Shown: in pieces, positions 8,756 through 17,182 of the stretch
How positions within the stretch are numbered: position 1 is the first letter of the stretch
Layout of the letters: each line of letters starts with the position of its first letter
Translations under genes and position numbers: made by a program
Notes under the pieces: generated by a model
The model's database searches: none
The model's input: the letters and a program-made list of their open reading frames with translations, nothing else
Told to the model about the DNA's origin: nothing
NCBI RefSeq assembly: GCF_000718515.1
Contig: NZ_JNZS01000002.1
Coordinates: 186,001 to 250,000 of the forward strand
DNA length: 64,000 bases
Source: Micromonospora parva
GTDB lineage: Bacteria > Actinomycetota > Actinomycetes > Mycobacteriales > Micromonosporaceae
Reading direction: 5' to 3'

Positions 8756-9760
8756 TCAGCTGGTGGCGAAGGCACCATCCGAGGAGAAGATCAGGCCCAC
8801 GCTGATCGAACCGTCGCGCAGCCCGCTCTTGGTCAGCGGCCCGCCCTGGTCCAGCGAGGAGAACTTGCCGACCGACAGCCCGTACGTCTTCTCCAGGCCC
8901 GGCTTGCAGAACGGACGCTGCTCGCACTCCGGCGGCCCGCCCAGCACCGTCGCGCTGCCGGAGCACTTCGCCGCCAGCTCGGAGAGGGTCCGCACGCCGT
9001 ACTTGTCGGCGAAGGCCTGGGTCACCGCGAAGGCGTTCTGGTCCTGCGCGGCGGCCGGGGTGCCGAAGGTGAGGCCGGCCTTGTCGCCCTCGGCCTTGAG
9101 CGCGGTCACCGTGGCGTTGATGTCCGGCGAGGAGATCGGCTGGGCGTTCTGGCCATTGGCCTTGGTGTTGAGGAACTCGGCCATGGTCGCCGCGTACTCC
9201 GGGACGACCTGGATCTCGCCCTTCTCCAGAGCCGGCGCGTAGAGCTCCCGGTTACCGATCTGCTGCACCTTGACCTGGTAACCGGCGGCGGTGAGCGCGA
9301 TCCGGTACAGCTCGCCGAGGATCTGACTCTCGGCGAAGTTGCCGGCACCGACGGTGATGTCGCCGCCCGGGCCCTTGGCGATGCCAGCGGTGAGGTTGTT
9401 GGCGGACGCGAACTCCTCGGCCGCCACCTTTGGGGTCTTGCGGTCCTCGTTCACCGCCTTGTTGAGCTGGATCAACTTCGGGGTGTCGAGCGCGGCGGAG
9501 ACCTTGTCCAGTGCCGCGATCAACTGCGGGTTGGCCGCCTTGCTGTTGACCGCCGGAATGACGTTGTCGGAGTTCTGGAGCTTCTTGTCGTCCTGCAGAG
9601 CGATGAGCTGCTGACCGGCGACCGGGGCGCACCCGGCGCCGGAGGCGCTCGACTGCGGTGCGTCGGTGCCGGACGAGCCGGCGTCACCGCAGCCGGTGAG
9701 GAGCGCTGCCCCGGCGACGGCGCTGACCGCCCCGATCGCCAGACGTGTACGTGCGCGCAT
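8756..9760 (-). CDS. osmoprotectant ABC transporter binding lipoprotein, circularly permuted
   Basis: 334-aa lipoprotein starting at ATG 9758-9760 after GGAAGG, with a signal peptide ending in the lipobox LLTGC. It belongs to the OpuCC/ProX glycine-betaine/choline/carnitine binding family, but the order is swapped. The segment that normally closes the protein (LIALQDDKKLQNSDNVIPAV to about VAAEEFASANNL) comes first. The normal N-terminus (ITVGAGNFAESQILGELY) follows at about residue 130. The chain ends at GLIFSSDGAFATS, where the usual protein would continue into LxxLxDDKxxF. All parts of the fold are present once. It is encoded 200 bp downstream of the two permeases and presumably works with them. 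Confidence 0.9.
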   Translation of the reverse strand: MRARTRLAIGAVSAVAGAALLTGCGDAGSSGTDAPQSSASGAGCAPVAGQQLIALQDDKKLQNSDNVIPAVNSKAANPQLIAALDKVSAALDTPKLIQLNKAVNEDRKTPKVAAEEFASANNLTAGIAKGPGGDITVGAGNFAESQILGELYRIALTAAGYQVKVQQIGNRELYAPALEKGEIQVVPEYAATMAEFLNTKANGQNAQPISSPDINATVTALKAEGDKAGLTFGTPAAAQDQNAFAVTQAFADKYGVRTLSELAAKCSGSATVLGGPPECEQRPFCKPGLEKTYGLSVGKFSSLDQGGPLTKSGLRDGSISVGLIFSSDGAFATS

Positions 9761-9960
9761 GTGCCCGCCTTCCGTGTCCCGGCGCGGCCCGTCCCGGGCC
9801 GGCCGCGTGTCCGACGGGCGATCCTGACTGTCGGCCGCCCGCGAATATCCACCCAACATCCTCCGCAACCGACCGACAACTTGGGATGGACTTCGTCACC
9901 CCATCGTCACCGAACGAACCGGGCCGGGTGGTCAGTTCGACGCCGGCCCACCCGGACGGG

Positions 9961-10701
9961 TCACGCGCTGCCGGTGGCGTCGGCGGCCCGGGGGCGTCCC
10001 AGGCGCTGCCGCCCGCGTCGCAGTGGTTTGGGGGTGACCAGCCGTTCGACACCGCCCAGGACCACCTCGGCGAGCAGCGCGAGCCCGGCCACCAGCACAC
10101 CGCCCGCGACGATCTGCCCGCCGCCGGCCGCGATACCGATCCCGAAGCCGGTCCGGATGATCTGGCCCAGGCCCCCGCCGTTGACGAAGGACGCCAGCGC
10201 GGCGGTCGCGATCACCTGAACCGCTGCGGTCCGGAAGCCGGCCGCCAGATAGGGCACGGCCAGCGGCAACTCCACCCGGCGCAGCAACTGCGCGCTGGAC
10301 AGACCCATCCCCCGGGCCGCGTCCCGGGCTTCCGGGTCCGCCTGCCGCACCCCGGTGTACGCGTTGGCCAGCAACGGAGGCACGGCGAAGACGGCCAGCG
10401 CCACCACTACCGGCGTCTTCCCGAAGCCGCTGGCGAAGACCACCGGCAGGATGGTCAGCAACGCCAGGGTGGGGATGGCCAGGGTCGCGTTGGAGATCAG
10501 CACCACCAGACCGCCACCTCGGCCGAGGTGCCCCAGCCAGAGTCCGAGCGGCCAGGCCACCAGGCACCCGAGCGCCACCGCCAGGGCGGAGATCGTCAGG
10601 TGCTCGCCGAGCCGGTCCAGCATGCCGCCAGGGTTGGTCCAGTTCAGCGGGTCGTTGATCCAGGTGATCGCCTGCCCGATCGGGTTCGCCGCCACGATCA
10701 C
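9961..10701 (-). CDS. osmoprotectant ABC transporter permease 2
   Basis: 246-aa integral membrane protein of the binding-protein-dependent permease family (OpuCB/OpuCD type) with five to six membrane segments. It has the cytoplasmic EAA loop EARDAARGMGLSSAQLLRRVELP that contacts the ATPase and the family segment ASFVNGGGLGQII. The GTG start (10699-10701) overlaps the stop of permease 1 by 4 bp (GTGA). It forms the transmembrane pore together with permease 1. Confidence 0.92.
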   Translation of the reverse strand: MIVAANPIGQAITWINDPLNWTNPGGMLDRLGEHLTISALAVALGCLVAWPLGLWLGHLGRGGGLVVLISNATLAIPTLALLTILPVVFASGFGKTPVVVALAVFAVPPLLANAYTGVRQADPEARDAARGMGLSSAQLLRRVELPLAVPYLAAGFRTAAVQVIATAALASFVNGGGLGQIIRTGFGIGIAAGGGQIVAGGVLVAGLALLAEVVLGGVERLVTPKPLRRGRQRLGRPRAADATGSA

Positions 10702-11384
10702 CGCGCCCTCCGGGGGGACCAGGGGGTCACCAGCCGGGCGACCAGGATGAGCAGCAGGTCGAGCACCACCGCGAGCGCCACGCAGAGCAGCGCGGCGGTC
10801 ATGATCTCGGCCTTGTAGAGGTTGTTCTGGAAGCCCGCGAAGATCAACTGCCCGAGCCCGCCGTGCCCGACCAGCACCCCGACCGTGACCAGCGCCACCG
10901 TCGAGACGGTCGCCAGCCGTACGCCGGTCACGATGCCCGGCAGCGCCAGCGGCAGATCGATCCGGAACAGGCGCCTCCACCTGCCGTAACCCATGCCCTC
11001 GGCGGCCTCGCGCACCTCCGGCGGCACCTGGTTGAGACCGGCCACCACGTTGCGCACGATCAGCAGCAGCGCGTAGAGGACCAGCCCGACCAGCACCGTT
11101 GTCGCACCGGTGCCCAGGTACGGGGCGATGAACGCGAAGAGCGCCAGAGACGGGATGGTGTAGACCACCCCGCTGACAGCGAGGATCGGGCCGGCGAGCG
11201 GACGGAACCAGTACGCCAGCACCGACAACGGCAGGGCGATCAGCACCGCGATCACCACCGCCCGCCCGGTGAGGGAGGCGTGTTCGCGCACCGCGGCGAG
11301 GATCGTGTCAGAGTTGTCCCGCACGTACTGCCAGGAGAACCAGGGGTTACCCGGGTCGGCCAGGTAGCTCAGGCGGAAGGACAT
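10698..11384 (-). CDS. osmoprotectant ABC transporter permease 1
   Basis: 228-aa permease of the same family, with the EAA loop VREAAEGMGYGRWRRLFRIDLP and the closing VGVLVGHGGLGQLIFAGFQNN motif. The start ATG 11382-11384 has no Shine-Dalgarno sequence in front of it and lies only 29 bp from the divergent ATPase start, which suggests a leaderless message. It is the first gene of the leftward half of the transporter. Confidence 0.92.
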   Translation of the reverse strand: MSFRLSYLADPGNPWFSWQYVRDNSDTILAAVREHASLTGRAVVIAVLIALPLSVLAYWFRPLAGPILAVSGVVYTIPSLALFAFIAPYLGTGATTVLVGLVLYALLLIVRNVVAGLNQVPPEVREAAEGMGYGRWRRLFRIDLPLALPGIVTGVRLATVSTVALVTVGVLVGHGGLGQLIFAGFQNNLYKAEIMTAALLCVALAVVLDLLLILVARLVTPWSPRRAR

Positions 11385-11413
11385 ACGTGGACGTTACCCC
11401 GGAGGCTGCCAGC

Positions 11414-12391
11414 GTGGCCCAGTCACCTCGCGCGGCGTCGATCTCCCTGCACGGCATCCAGAAGCGCTATCCGAACGGCACCGAAGCTGTCCGGGACCTC
11501 AGCCTGGACGTCCGGGCCGGCGAACTGGTGGTGCTGATCGGCCCGTCCGGCTGCGGCAAGTCGACAGTGCTGCGAATGATCAATCGCCTGATCGAGCCGA
11601 CCGCCGGCCGCATCACGCTCGGCGACGAGGACGTCACCGACGTCGACCCGGTGCGCCTACGCCGTCGGATCGGGTACGTGATCCAGAACGTCGGCCTCTT
11701 TCCACACCAGACGGTGCGGGCCAACGTGGCCACGGTGCCGGGCCTGCTCCGCTGGCCCAAGAGCCAGACCCGGGCCCGGGTGGACGAGCTGCTCGACCTG
11801 GTCGGGCTGGACCCGGCCGAGTTCGGTGGTCGCTACCCGCACGAGCTGTCCGGTGGCCAGCGTCAGCGCGTCGGGGTGGCCCGCGCACTCGCCGCCGACC
11901 CGGTGGTGCTGTTGATGGACGAGCCGTTCTCGGCCGTCGACCCGATCGTCCGGGCCCGCCTCCAGGAGGAGTTCCTGCGCCTTCAGGCCGAGGTGCGTAA
12001 GACGATCGTGCTGGTCACCCACGACCTCGACGAGGCGGTCCGACTCGGCGACCGGATCGCGGTGCTCTCCGCGGGCGGGCACCTGGAGCAGTACGACACC
12101 CCGGCCGCCCTGCTCGGCGCACCCGCCACCGAATTCGTACGCGAGTTCGTCGGCGCCGACCGGGGCATCCGCCGACTGGCGGTGACCCCACTGGACCGTG
12201 ACGCGCTGGAGCCGGTGCCCGACGGCACCGCAGCGGACCTGCCCACCGTGACGGTGGACGGCTCCGCGTACGACGCGCTGGCAGTCCTGCTCACCTCGGG
12301 CCGGGACCGGCTCCTGGTGACCGACGCCGGCCGCCCGGTCGGCACGCTCAGCCGACAGCGCCTCCTCGACCTCGGCCGACAGGCCACCTGA
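11414..12391 (+). CDS. osmoprotectant ABC transporter ATPase
   Basis: 325-aa ATP-binding subunit: Walker A GPSGCGKST, signature LSGGQRQRVGVARAL, Walker B VLLMDEPFSAVD and the switch His in VTHDLDEA. After residue 240 comes a single CBS-like segment (VTVDGSAYDALAVLL...DRLLVTDAGRPVGTLSRQRLLDL). CBS domains in OpuA-type ATPases sense ionic strength, so osmotic gating is possible. I chose GTG 11414 because GGAGG at 11401-11405 lies 8 bp upstream; a GTG at 11387 would almost touch the divergent permease start. The gene is transcribed away from the permeases and the binding protein. Confidence 0.93.
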   Translation: MAQSPRAASISLHGIQKRYPNGTEAVRDLSLDVRAGELVVLIGPSGCGKSTVLRMINRLIEPTAGRITLGDEDVTDVDPVRLRRRIGYVIQNVGLFPHQTVRANVATVPGLLRWPKSQTRARVDELLDLVGLDPAEFGGRYPHELSGGQRQRVGVARALAADPVVLLMDEPFSAVDPIVRARLQEEFLRLQAEVRKTIVLVTHDLDEAVRLGDRIAVLSAGGHLEQYDTPAALLGAPATEFVREFVGADRGIRRLAVTPLDRDALEPVPDGTAADLPTVTVDGSAYDALAVLLTSGRDRLLVTDAGRPVGTLSRQRLLDLGRQAT

Positions 12392-12395
12392 CCCG

Positions 12396-12422
12396 CGACC
12401 GAGGCTGACCCCGCCTCGGTCG
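12396..12422. terminator. bidirectional terminator hairpin
   Basis: Perfect 10-bp stem CGACCGAGGC/GCCTCGGTCG with a 7-base loop, between the convergent ATPase gene and the leftward membrane-protein gene. Confidence 0.75.
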
Positions 12423-12428
12423 GGTCGG

Positions 12429-12932
12429 TCAGGCGCGACCACCCAGGCTGGCGACGCCGATGATCCACCCGGTGAGGAAGCCGTAACCGGCACCGCTGCT
12501 GGCGCCCTGCAGGGTCCCCAGCAGCGACGGTGCCGGGCCGAGCAGCACCGCCAGCACGGCGGCCAACCCACCGGCCAACACGTACGCGGCCCAGCCGGAG
12601 AAGAACTGGCTGACCGGGCCCGGCACCCGGGCGACCTGGGCGGCGGGCAGCAGGTAGAGCAGGGCCACCGCCAGGACCACCAGCAGCACGGCCCGCACGT
12701 CGGCGGCGAACAACCCGCCGGCCTGCCCGTCCGCGTCCAGCCGCCAGGCCGGCCAGGCGAGAAGGCGCGCGTAGAAGGCACCGCCCGACTCCGGGTCGGT
12801 CAGGGTGGCGGCCCAACCGGTGTACGCCGGACTGCCGCAGATGCCGACCAACAACAACACGGCCAGCGCGCCGGTGCCGGCGGCCGTGCCGTAGCGGCTG
12901 ACCGGGCCGGAACGGTGCAGGAACGACGCCAT
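12429..12932 (-). CDS. small four-helix membrane protein, unknown function
   Basis: 167-aa protein starting at ATG 12930-12932 (MASFLHRSGPVSRYG). About four hydrophobic segments (GALAVLLLVGICGS, VLLVVLAVALLYLLPAAQV, AAYVLAGGLAAVLAVLLG and YGFLTGWIIGVASLG) are separated by a loop with a TDPESGGAFYARLLAWPAW segment. I recognise no family motif. It is tail-to-tail with the ABC ATPase and 53 bp downstream of the small cytoplasmic gene at 12986. Confidence 0.7.
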   Translation of the reverse strand: MASFLHRSGPVSRYGTAAGTGALAVLLLVGICGSPAYTGWAATLTDPESGGAFYARLLAWPAWRLDADGQAGGLFAADVRAVLLVVLAVALLYLLPAAQVARVPGPVSQFFSGWAAYVLAGGLAAVLAVLLGPAPSLLGTLQGASSGAGYGFLTGWIIGVASLGGRA

Positions 12933-12985
12933 CCGCCTAGCCCTCGCACCGTTGGATCGGGCGGACCTGGGCTGCCCCGGGCGGC

Positions 12986-13294
12986 TCAGTGCTTCATCAG
13001 GTAGTCGATGAAGGCGGCCCGCAGCAGCGGCGCCGACTCCTCGTACCCGTGACCGGTGAGCTCCCGCCACAACGCGTTGGCCTCGTCGATCGTCGGGCCG
13101 ATCGAGTTCGGGGCGCCGTCCAGCACGGTGGCCTCGTCCGCGTTCGGCAGATGGCGGATCACCGACCAGTAGAACTTGACGTCGCGACGCTCCCGGGCCA
13201 GGGCGAACGCCCGCTCCCGCAGTTCCTCGGTGGGCAACGCGTCAAGCTCTTCGAACGAGGTTCCGCCGGGGGTGGCGGCAGGTGTGTCGGTCAT
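12986..13294 (-). CDS. small cytoplasmic conserved-type protein
   Basis: 102-aa acidic protein starting at ATG 13292-13294. The central part (LPTEELRERAFALARERRDVKFYWSVIRHLP) is helical and charged and the end (LRAAFIDYLMKH) is amphipathic. No membrane segment, signal or known motif is evident. It reads like one of the short conserved hypothetical proteins of Micromonosporaceae. It lies upstream of the four-helix membrane gene and downstream of the permease-like gene, all leftward. Confidence 0.72.
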   Translation of the reverse strand: MTDTPAATPGGTSFEELDALPTEELRERAFALARERRDVKFYWSVIRHLPNADEATVLDGAPNSIGPTIDEANALWRELTGHGYEESAPLLRAAFIDYLMKH

Positions 13295-13347
13295 GTCGCC
13301 GAGCCTAACTGTCGAGATCAGCTCCGGCTCGGCGGACGCGACGCGGC

Positions 13348-14562
13348 TCACCGACCGTCGGTGTCCCACTGCCGCGGGCCGTCCTCCCAGCGCGGATCCC
13401 GCCACGGGTCGGCGGGCGGGGGCGCGGCCTGGGTCGGCAGGGTGGGCGGCCAGTTGTCGACCGACTGCTGCTGCGGCATCGTCCAACCCGAGCTGATCGT
13501 GCCGTCGCTGACCGGCTCGGGCTGCTCGGGGCCGCCCGCCCGGGGCCGCCCGAGCGTCTCGACCAGCCGGGTCGCCAGCAGCCCGACGCCGAGCGCGGCC
13601 CCGCCGACCACCCAGTTGCTCAACGTCCAGTCGCGTTCCGACGCGTACACCTGGAAGACGGCGACCAGACCGACCGCCAGCAGCGTGCCGAACACCCCGC
13701 CCCGGCGGCCGTACGCGCTGGTGCCGGCGAGCAGGGCCACGCCGACTGCCAGCACGGTCCAGTCCAACCCCGAGGTCGGCGCCACCGGGCCGGGGTCGTT
13801 CGCGGCGAGCAGCACACCGGCGAGAGCGGCCAGCACCGTGGAGACGACCAGCGCGACAGCGGTCACCACGGCGGCCACCGCACCCCGGCGGCGGGCCGCA
13901 TCGACGACCGGCCGGTACCGGCCGACGAGCCGGCGGATCGCCCGGATCGCGCCGAACAGCCCACCGAGGACGGCCACCGCGGCGAAGCCGGCGAAGAGGT
14001 ACCCGGCGCTTCTGGTCGGTTCGTAGTCACCCTGCACCAGCACGGGCGCCGAACGGCGTTCGATGTACACCACCACGGCGGCGGCACCGGCCAGGCTGGC
14101 GGCCCAACCCGGCACGTGCAGCACCACCACGGCCAGCGCCAGCACCAGCCCGCCCACCGCCGCGACCGCCACCGCCGGGCCGATCGACGCCGGCAGGCCC
14201 CGGTCACCCTGCTCGGCGTAGTGCAGCGCAGCCGCCACCGCGACCGGGCCGATGGCCAGGTTGGGCGCGGCCGTCCGCAGACTCAGCCCAGCGGCCAGTG
14301 CGAGCAAACCCAACCCGACCGCGTCGATCAGCAGGGTGCGCAGGTTGCCGTCGCGCACCGCGGCCGGGTCCTCCTGCCAGAGCAGCCAGCTCACGGCCGC
14401 CAGACCGGCCAGCAGCACCAGCTCCCACCCCAGGTGTACGCCGATCCGGTCCCGGCCGGGTTCACCGTGGGTGGGGTCGTCGAAGACGTTCTCCAGTACC
14501 GCGGCCGGCACCCCCGACGAGGGCTCGGCCGACCGGTCCCGGCCCGCTTCTTCGTACCCCAT
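13348..14562 (-). CDS. ABC-permease-like multi-spanning membrane protein
   Basis: 404-aa protein with about nine to ten hydrophobic segments. The segment LSLRTAAPNLAIGPVAVAAALHYA matches the conserved region of ribose-type (RbsC/BPD_transp_2) permeases, where it normally reads GGIDLSVGSVMALAG. A hydrophilic Trp/Pro-rich tail (about 70 residues, ending DPRWEDGPRQWDTDGR) is unusual for the family. No ATPase or sugar-binding gene is adjacent, so it may be an orphan or repurposed permease. The ATG at 14560-14562 was chosen because sequence upstream of it looks non-coding. Confidence 0.78.
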   Translation of the reverse strand: MGYEEAGRDRSAEPSSGVPAAVLENVFDDPTHGEPGRDRIGVHLGWELVLLAGLAAVSWLLWQEDPAAVRDGNLRTLLIDAVGLGLLALAAGLSLRTAAPNLAIGPVAVAAALHYAEQGDRGLPASIGPAVAVAAVGGLVLALAVVVLHVPGWAASLAGAAAVVVYIERRSAPVLVQGDYEPTRSAGYLFAGFAAVAVLGGLFGAIRAIRRLVGRYRPVVDAARRRGAVAAVVTAVALVVSTVLAALAGVLLAANDPGPVAPTSGLDWTVLAVGVALLAGTSAYGRRGGVFGTLLAVGLVAVFQVYASERDWTLSNWVVGGAALGVGLLATRLVETLGRPRAGGPEQPEPVSDGTISSGWTMPQQQSVDNWPPTLPTQAAPPPADPWRDPRWEDGPRQWDTDGR

Positions 14563-14680
14563 GACGCCGCCTTCCCGGTGGCCGACCGCCCCCGGTCCGG
14601 CGCACGGACGGACCCTGGGCGGCCTCGCTCTCTGATCGCAGGCACCGTACCCGCGCCCGCAGCCGGGCGTAACCCCCTGC

Positions 14681-15217
14681 TCAGCGCTGGCCGGGGCGGC
14701 TCTCGCGCGGGTCCTGCTCGCGCTCGTCGTCCGGGCGTTCCGGCACCCGACAGGAGCGCTCCAGCCAGAGCGCGGCGCCGACCAGGGCCAGTGCGGCGAG
14801 CAGGCCCCCACCGGCGGCCGGTCGATCGTCCAGGGCGGCCCGGGTGGTCTCCACGAAGAGCCAACCGGTGAGCCCCGCGTAGAAGCCCGCGAAGATCGCC
14901 GCAGCCAGTGCCGACGCCTTGGCCAGCACCACGAAGCGGGCGACCATCAGCGGGTTGACCGGGTCCCGGCCCGGCTTGCGCTCGATCCGACCCCGCGTGT
15001 TGATCGCCGCGTACGCCTCCAGCACGGCGAGCCCGGCCAGCGTCACCACCGGCAGCCAGGGCAACCGGGGAATGCCGCTGTAGTAGAGGGTGCTGATCAG
15101 CAGCCAGGCCACCGCCGCCGCGGCCAGCCCGGCCACGACCAGTGTCGAGATCCGGGTGGGGCCCATCCGGGACCCGTCCGGGCCCGACCCGCGGGGTGGG
15201 GGCTTCGCCTGCGTCAT
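14681..15217 (-). CDS. DUF3180 membrane protein
   Basis: 178-aa protein with four hydrophobic segments (ISTLVVAGLAAAAVAWLLI, PWLPVVTLAGLAVLEAYAA, SALAAAIFAGFYAGLTGWLF and LLAALALVGAALWL) and the DUF3180 signature RKPGRDPVNPLMVARFVVLAKASAL. This family is almost always found just after folK in actinobacteria, as here (19-bp gap). Its biochemical role is unknown. The charged C-terminus is probably cytoplasmic. Confidence 0.9.
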   Translation of the reverse strand: MTQAKPPPRGSGPDGSRMGPTRISTLVVAGLAAAAVAWLLISTLYYSGIPRLPWLPVVTLAGLAVLEAYAAINTRGRIERKPGRDPVNPLMVARFVVLAKASALAAAIFAGFYAGLTGWLFVETTRAALDDRPAAGGGLLAALALVGAALWLERSCRVPERPDDEREQDPRESRPGQR

Positions 15218-15236
15218 GCCGGCCGGTTCCGCTCGG

Positions 15237-15764
15237 TCATGCCGTCGACTCTAACGCCAACTCCGGCCGCGGACGCAGTTCCAACGCCTCGTCCGCCGCC
15301 GGGCCGGTGGTCAGCAGGTCGGTCAGCCAGCCGTGACCGGGCAGCTGACCGTACGGCTGGATGTCGATCCACGGGCGCAGCACGAAGGCGCGCAGGTGGG
15401 CCCGGGGGTGCGGCAGGGTCAGCTCCGCGTCGTCGCTGAGCACCGGCTCGCCGTCGTCGCCCCAGACCGCGATCACGTCCACGTCGAGGGTGCGCGGCCC
15501 GAACCGCCGCTGCGGGTCCCGGACCCGACCGGCCGCACGCTCCGCGTCGCGGGCCCGCTCCAGCCAGTCGCGCGGGGTCGCGCTGTCGTCCTGGGCCAGC
15601 ACCACCGCGTTGAGGTACGCGGGCTGGTCGGTGTCGCCCCACGGTGGAGTCTCGTACACCCCGGACAGTACGAGCACCGCGTCGCCGAGGGTGGCGACGG
15701 CCGTACGCAGGTGCTCCAGCCGGTCGCCCAGATTGCTGCCGAGCGAGAGGACCGCCCGGGTCAC
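15237..15764 (-). CDS. folK: 2-amino-4-hydroxy-6-hydroxymethyldihydropteridine diphosphokinase
   Basis: Transfers pyrophosphate from ATP to the pterin in folate synthesis. The 175-aa product has the HPPK motifs LSLGSNLGDRLEHLR, YETPPWG, YLNAVV and the signature RFGPRTLDVDVIAVWG, followed by LPHPRAHLRAFVL. The GTG start (15762-15764) overlaps the folB stop by 4 bp (GTGA), giving a tightly coupled folP-folB-folK unit. Confidence 0.96.
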   Translation of the reverse strand: MTRAVLSLGSNLGDRLEHLRTAVATLGDAVLVLSGVYETPPWGDTDQPAYLNAVVLAQDDSATPRDWLERARDAERAAGRVRDPQRRFGPRTLDVDVIAVWGDDGEPVLSDDAELTLPHPRAHLRAFVLRPWIDIQPYGQLPGHGWLTDLLTTGPAADEALELRPRPELALESTA

Positions 15765-16129
15765 CGGGCACGCGCCCGGGTCATGGTGACGGCCACGTCG
15801 GTGAAGGTGTGCGGCACCGGAGCCTCCGGCTTGTGCACGGTGACGGTCGCGGAGTCGACCCGCTCGTCTGCCAGGCAGACCGTGAGGAGCCGGTCGGCGA
15901 GGGTCTCGATCAGGTTGACCGGTTCCCCGGTCACCACCGCGACCAGGCGTTCGGCCAGCTCGCCGTAGTGCACGGTGGCGGTGACGTCGTCGCTGGCCGC
16001 GGCCGGGCCGAGGTCCAGCTCCAGGACGGCGTCGACAACGAAGTCCTGCCCCTGTGCGCGTTCGAAGTCGTACACCCCGTGCCGGCCGTGCGCCCGCAGG
16101 CCGGTCAGCTGGATCCGGTCCGTCGTCAT
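15761..16129 (-). CDS. folB: dihydroneopterin aldolase
   Basis: 122-aa enzyme that cleaves dihydroneopterin to the hydroxymethyl pterin used by FolK. Family features: GLRAHGRHGVYDFERAQGQDFVVDA near the N-terminus with the conserved Glu/Gln region, VHYGEL, and ETLADRLL. ATG 16127-16129 overlaps the folP stop (ATGA). The length is normal. Confidence 0.96.
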   Translation of the reverse strand: MTTDRIQLTGLRAHGRHGVYDFERAQGQDFVVDAVLELDLGPAAASDDVTATVHYGELAERLVAVVTGEPVNLIETLADRLLTVCLADERVDSATVTVHKPEAPVPHTFTDVAVTMTRARAR

Positions 16130-17022
16130 CGCCGTACCTCGTGTTCGTGATCGTGTTGCGCTCGCCAGTGGTCGCGGGATGCGGCGGCGAGACGGGGGCT
16201 GCCGGTGGCGGCCCAGACGGCGAGCGCGTCGGTGGTGGCCCGTACGTCGTGCACACGTACGCCCCAGGCGCCCGCGGCGACCGCCAGCACGCTGGTGGCC
16301 ACGGTGGCAGCCTCCCGCTGGGCGGTCGGTCGGGGCGTGCCGTCCGCTGCGGCGAGCAGGCCGCCGAGATACGACTTCCGGCTGGCCCCGAAGAGCAGCG
16401 GGTAGCCGAGGTCCAGCAGCTCCGGCAGGCGGGCGCTGAGCTCCCAGTTGTGGGCGGCCGTCTTGGCGAAGCCGAGCCCGGGGTCGACGACGAGACGGTC
16501 GGCGGCCACCCCGGCGGCCAGCGCCGCGTCGATCCGTTGGGCCAACTCGGCCCGCACGTCGGCCACCACGTCGGTGTAGGTGGCCAGCTCGCGCATCGCG
16601 CGGGAGTGGCCACGCCAGTGCATCAGCACCCACGGGCAGCGCGCGTCGCGGACCACGCGGGCCATGTCCGGGTCGGCCAGGCCGCCGGAGACGTCGTTGA
16701 CCACGGCCGCGCCGGCGGCCAACGCGGCCTCCGCCACCCGGGCGCGGCTGGTGTCGACGCTCACCGTCACACCGGCGGCGGTCAGCTCACGGATGACCGG
16801 CAACACCCGCTCCGCCTCGGTCGCGGCGTCGATCCGCTCAGCGCCCGGACGGGTCGACTCGCCGCCGATGTCGACCAGGTGCGCGCCGGCGTCGCGCAGA
16901 CGGACGCCGTGTCCGACGGCAGCGTCCAGGTCGGCGTACCGTCCGCCGTCGGAGAAGGAGTCCGGCGTGACGTTGAGGACGCCCATCACCACCGGGCCCG
17001 AGGCCCGCACCAGATCGGTCAC
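16126..17022 (-). CDS. folP: dihydropteroate synthase
   Basis: 298-aa enzyme joining the pterin pyrophosphate with p-aminobenzoate; the target of sulfonamides. Signatures: VMGVLNVTPDSFSDGG (residues about 12-27), DIGGESTRPGAE, NDVSGGLADPDM, VVDPGLGFAKTAAHNW, FGASRKSYLG and the closing RVHDVR. It is first in the folP-folB-folK-DUF3180 series. Upstream, where many actinobacteria have folE, there is instead the 13-kb secretion-like block. Confidence 0.97.
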   Translation of the reverse strand: MTDLVRASGPVVMGVLNVTPDSFSDGGRYADLDAAVGHGVRLRDAGAHLVDIGGESTRPGAERIDAATEAERVLPVIRELTAAGVTVSVDTSRARVAEAALAAGAAVVNDVSGGLADPDMARVVRDARCPWVLMHWRGHSRAMRELATYTDVVADVRAELAQRIDAALAAGVAADRLVVDPGLGFAKTAAHNWELSARLPELLDLGYPLLFGASRKSYLGGLLAAADGTPRPTAQREAATVATSVLAVAAGAWGVRVHDVRATTDALAVWAATGSPRLAAASRDHWRAQHDHEHEVRR

Positions 17023-17099
17023 GACTAGACGGTACCGGTCGCGGCAGCGGCGCCCAGCGACCCGGGTCGACCCTGCGGCACTGCCCCTGACGTGCCGAT

Positions 17100-17115
17100 T
17101 AGAACAGGTGTACGA
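17100..17115. promoter_or_regulatory. possible LexA/SOS-box-like site
   Basis: TAGAAC-AGGT-GTACGA resembles the actinobacterial SOS box TCGAAC-N4-GTTCGA with two mismatches. It lies in the divergent region before the secretion-like block, but the match is imperfect. Confidence 0.25.
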
Positions 17116-17153
17116 TCGGTCATCCGGGCAGCATCAGGCAGGCCCTTCGCGGC

Positions 17154-17182
17154 TTGTCGCAATCCGGGGCGGCCCGTACGCT
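17154..17182 (+). promoter_or_regulatory. candidate promoter of the secretion-like block
   Basis: TTGTCG (17154-17159), 17-bp spacer, TACGCT (17177-17182); a reasonable sigma-70-type match about 200 bp before the first gene of the block. Confidence 0.35.
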
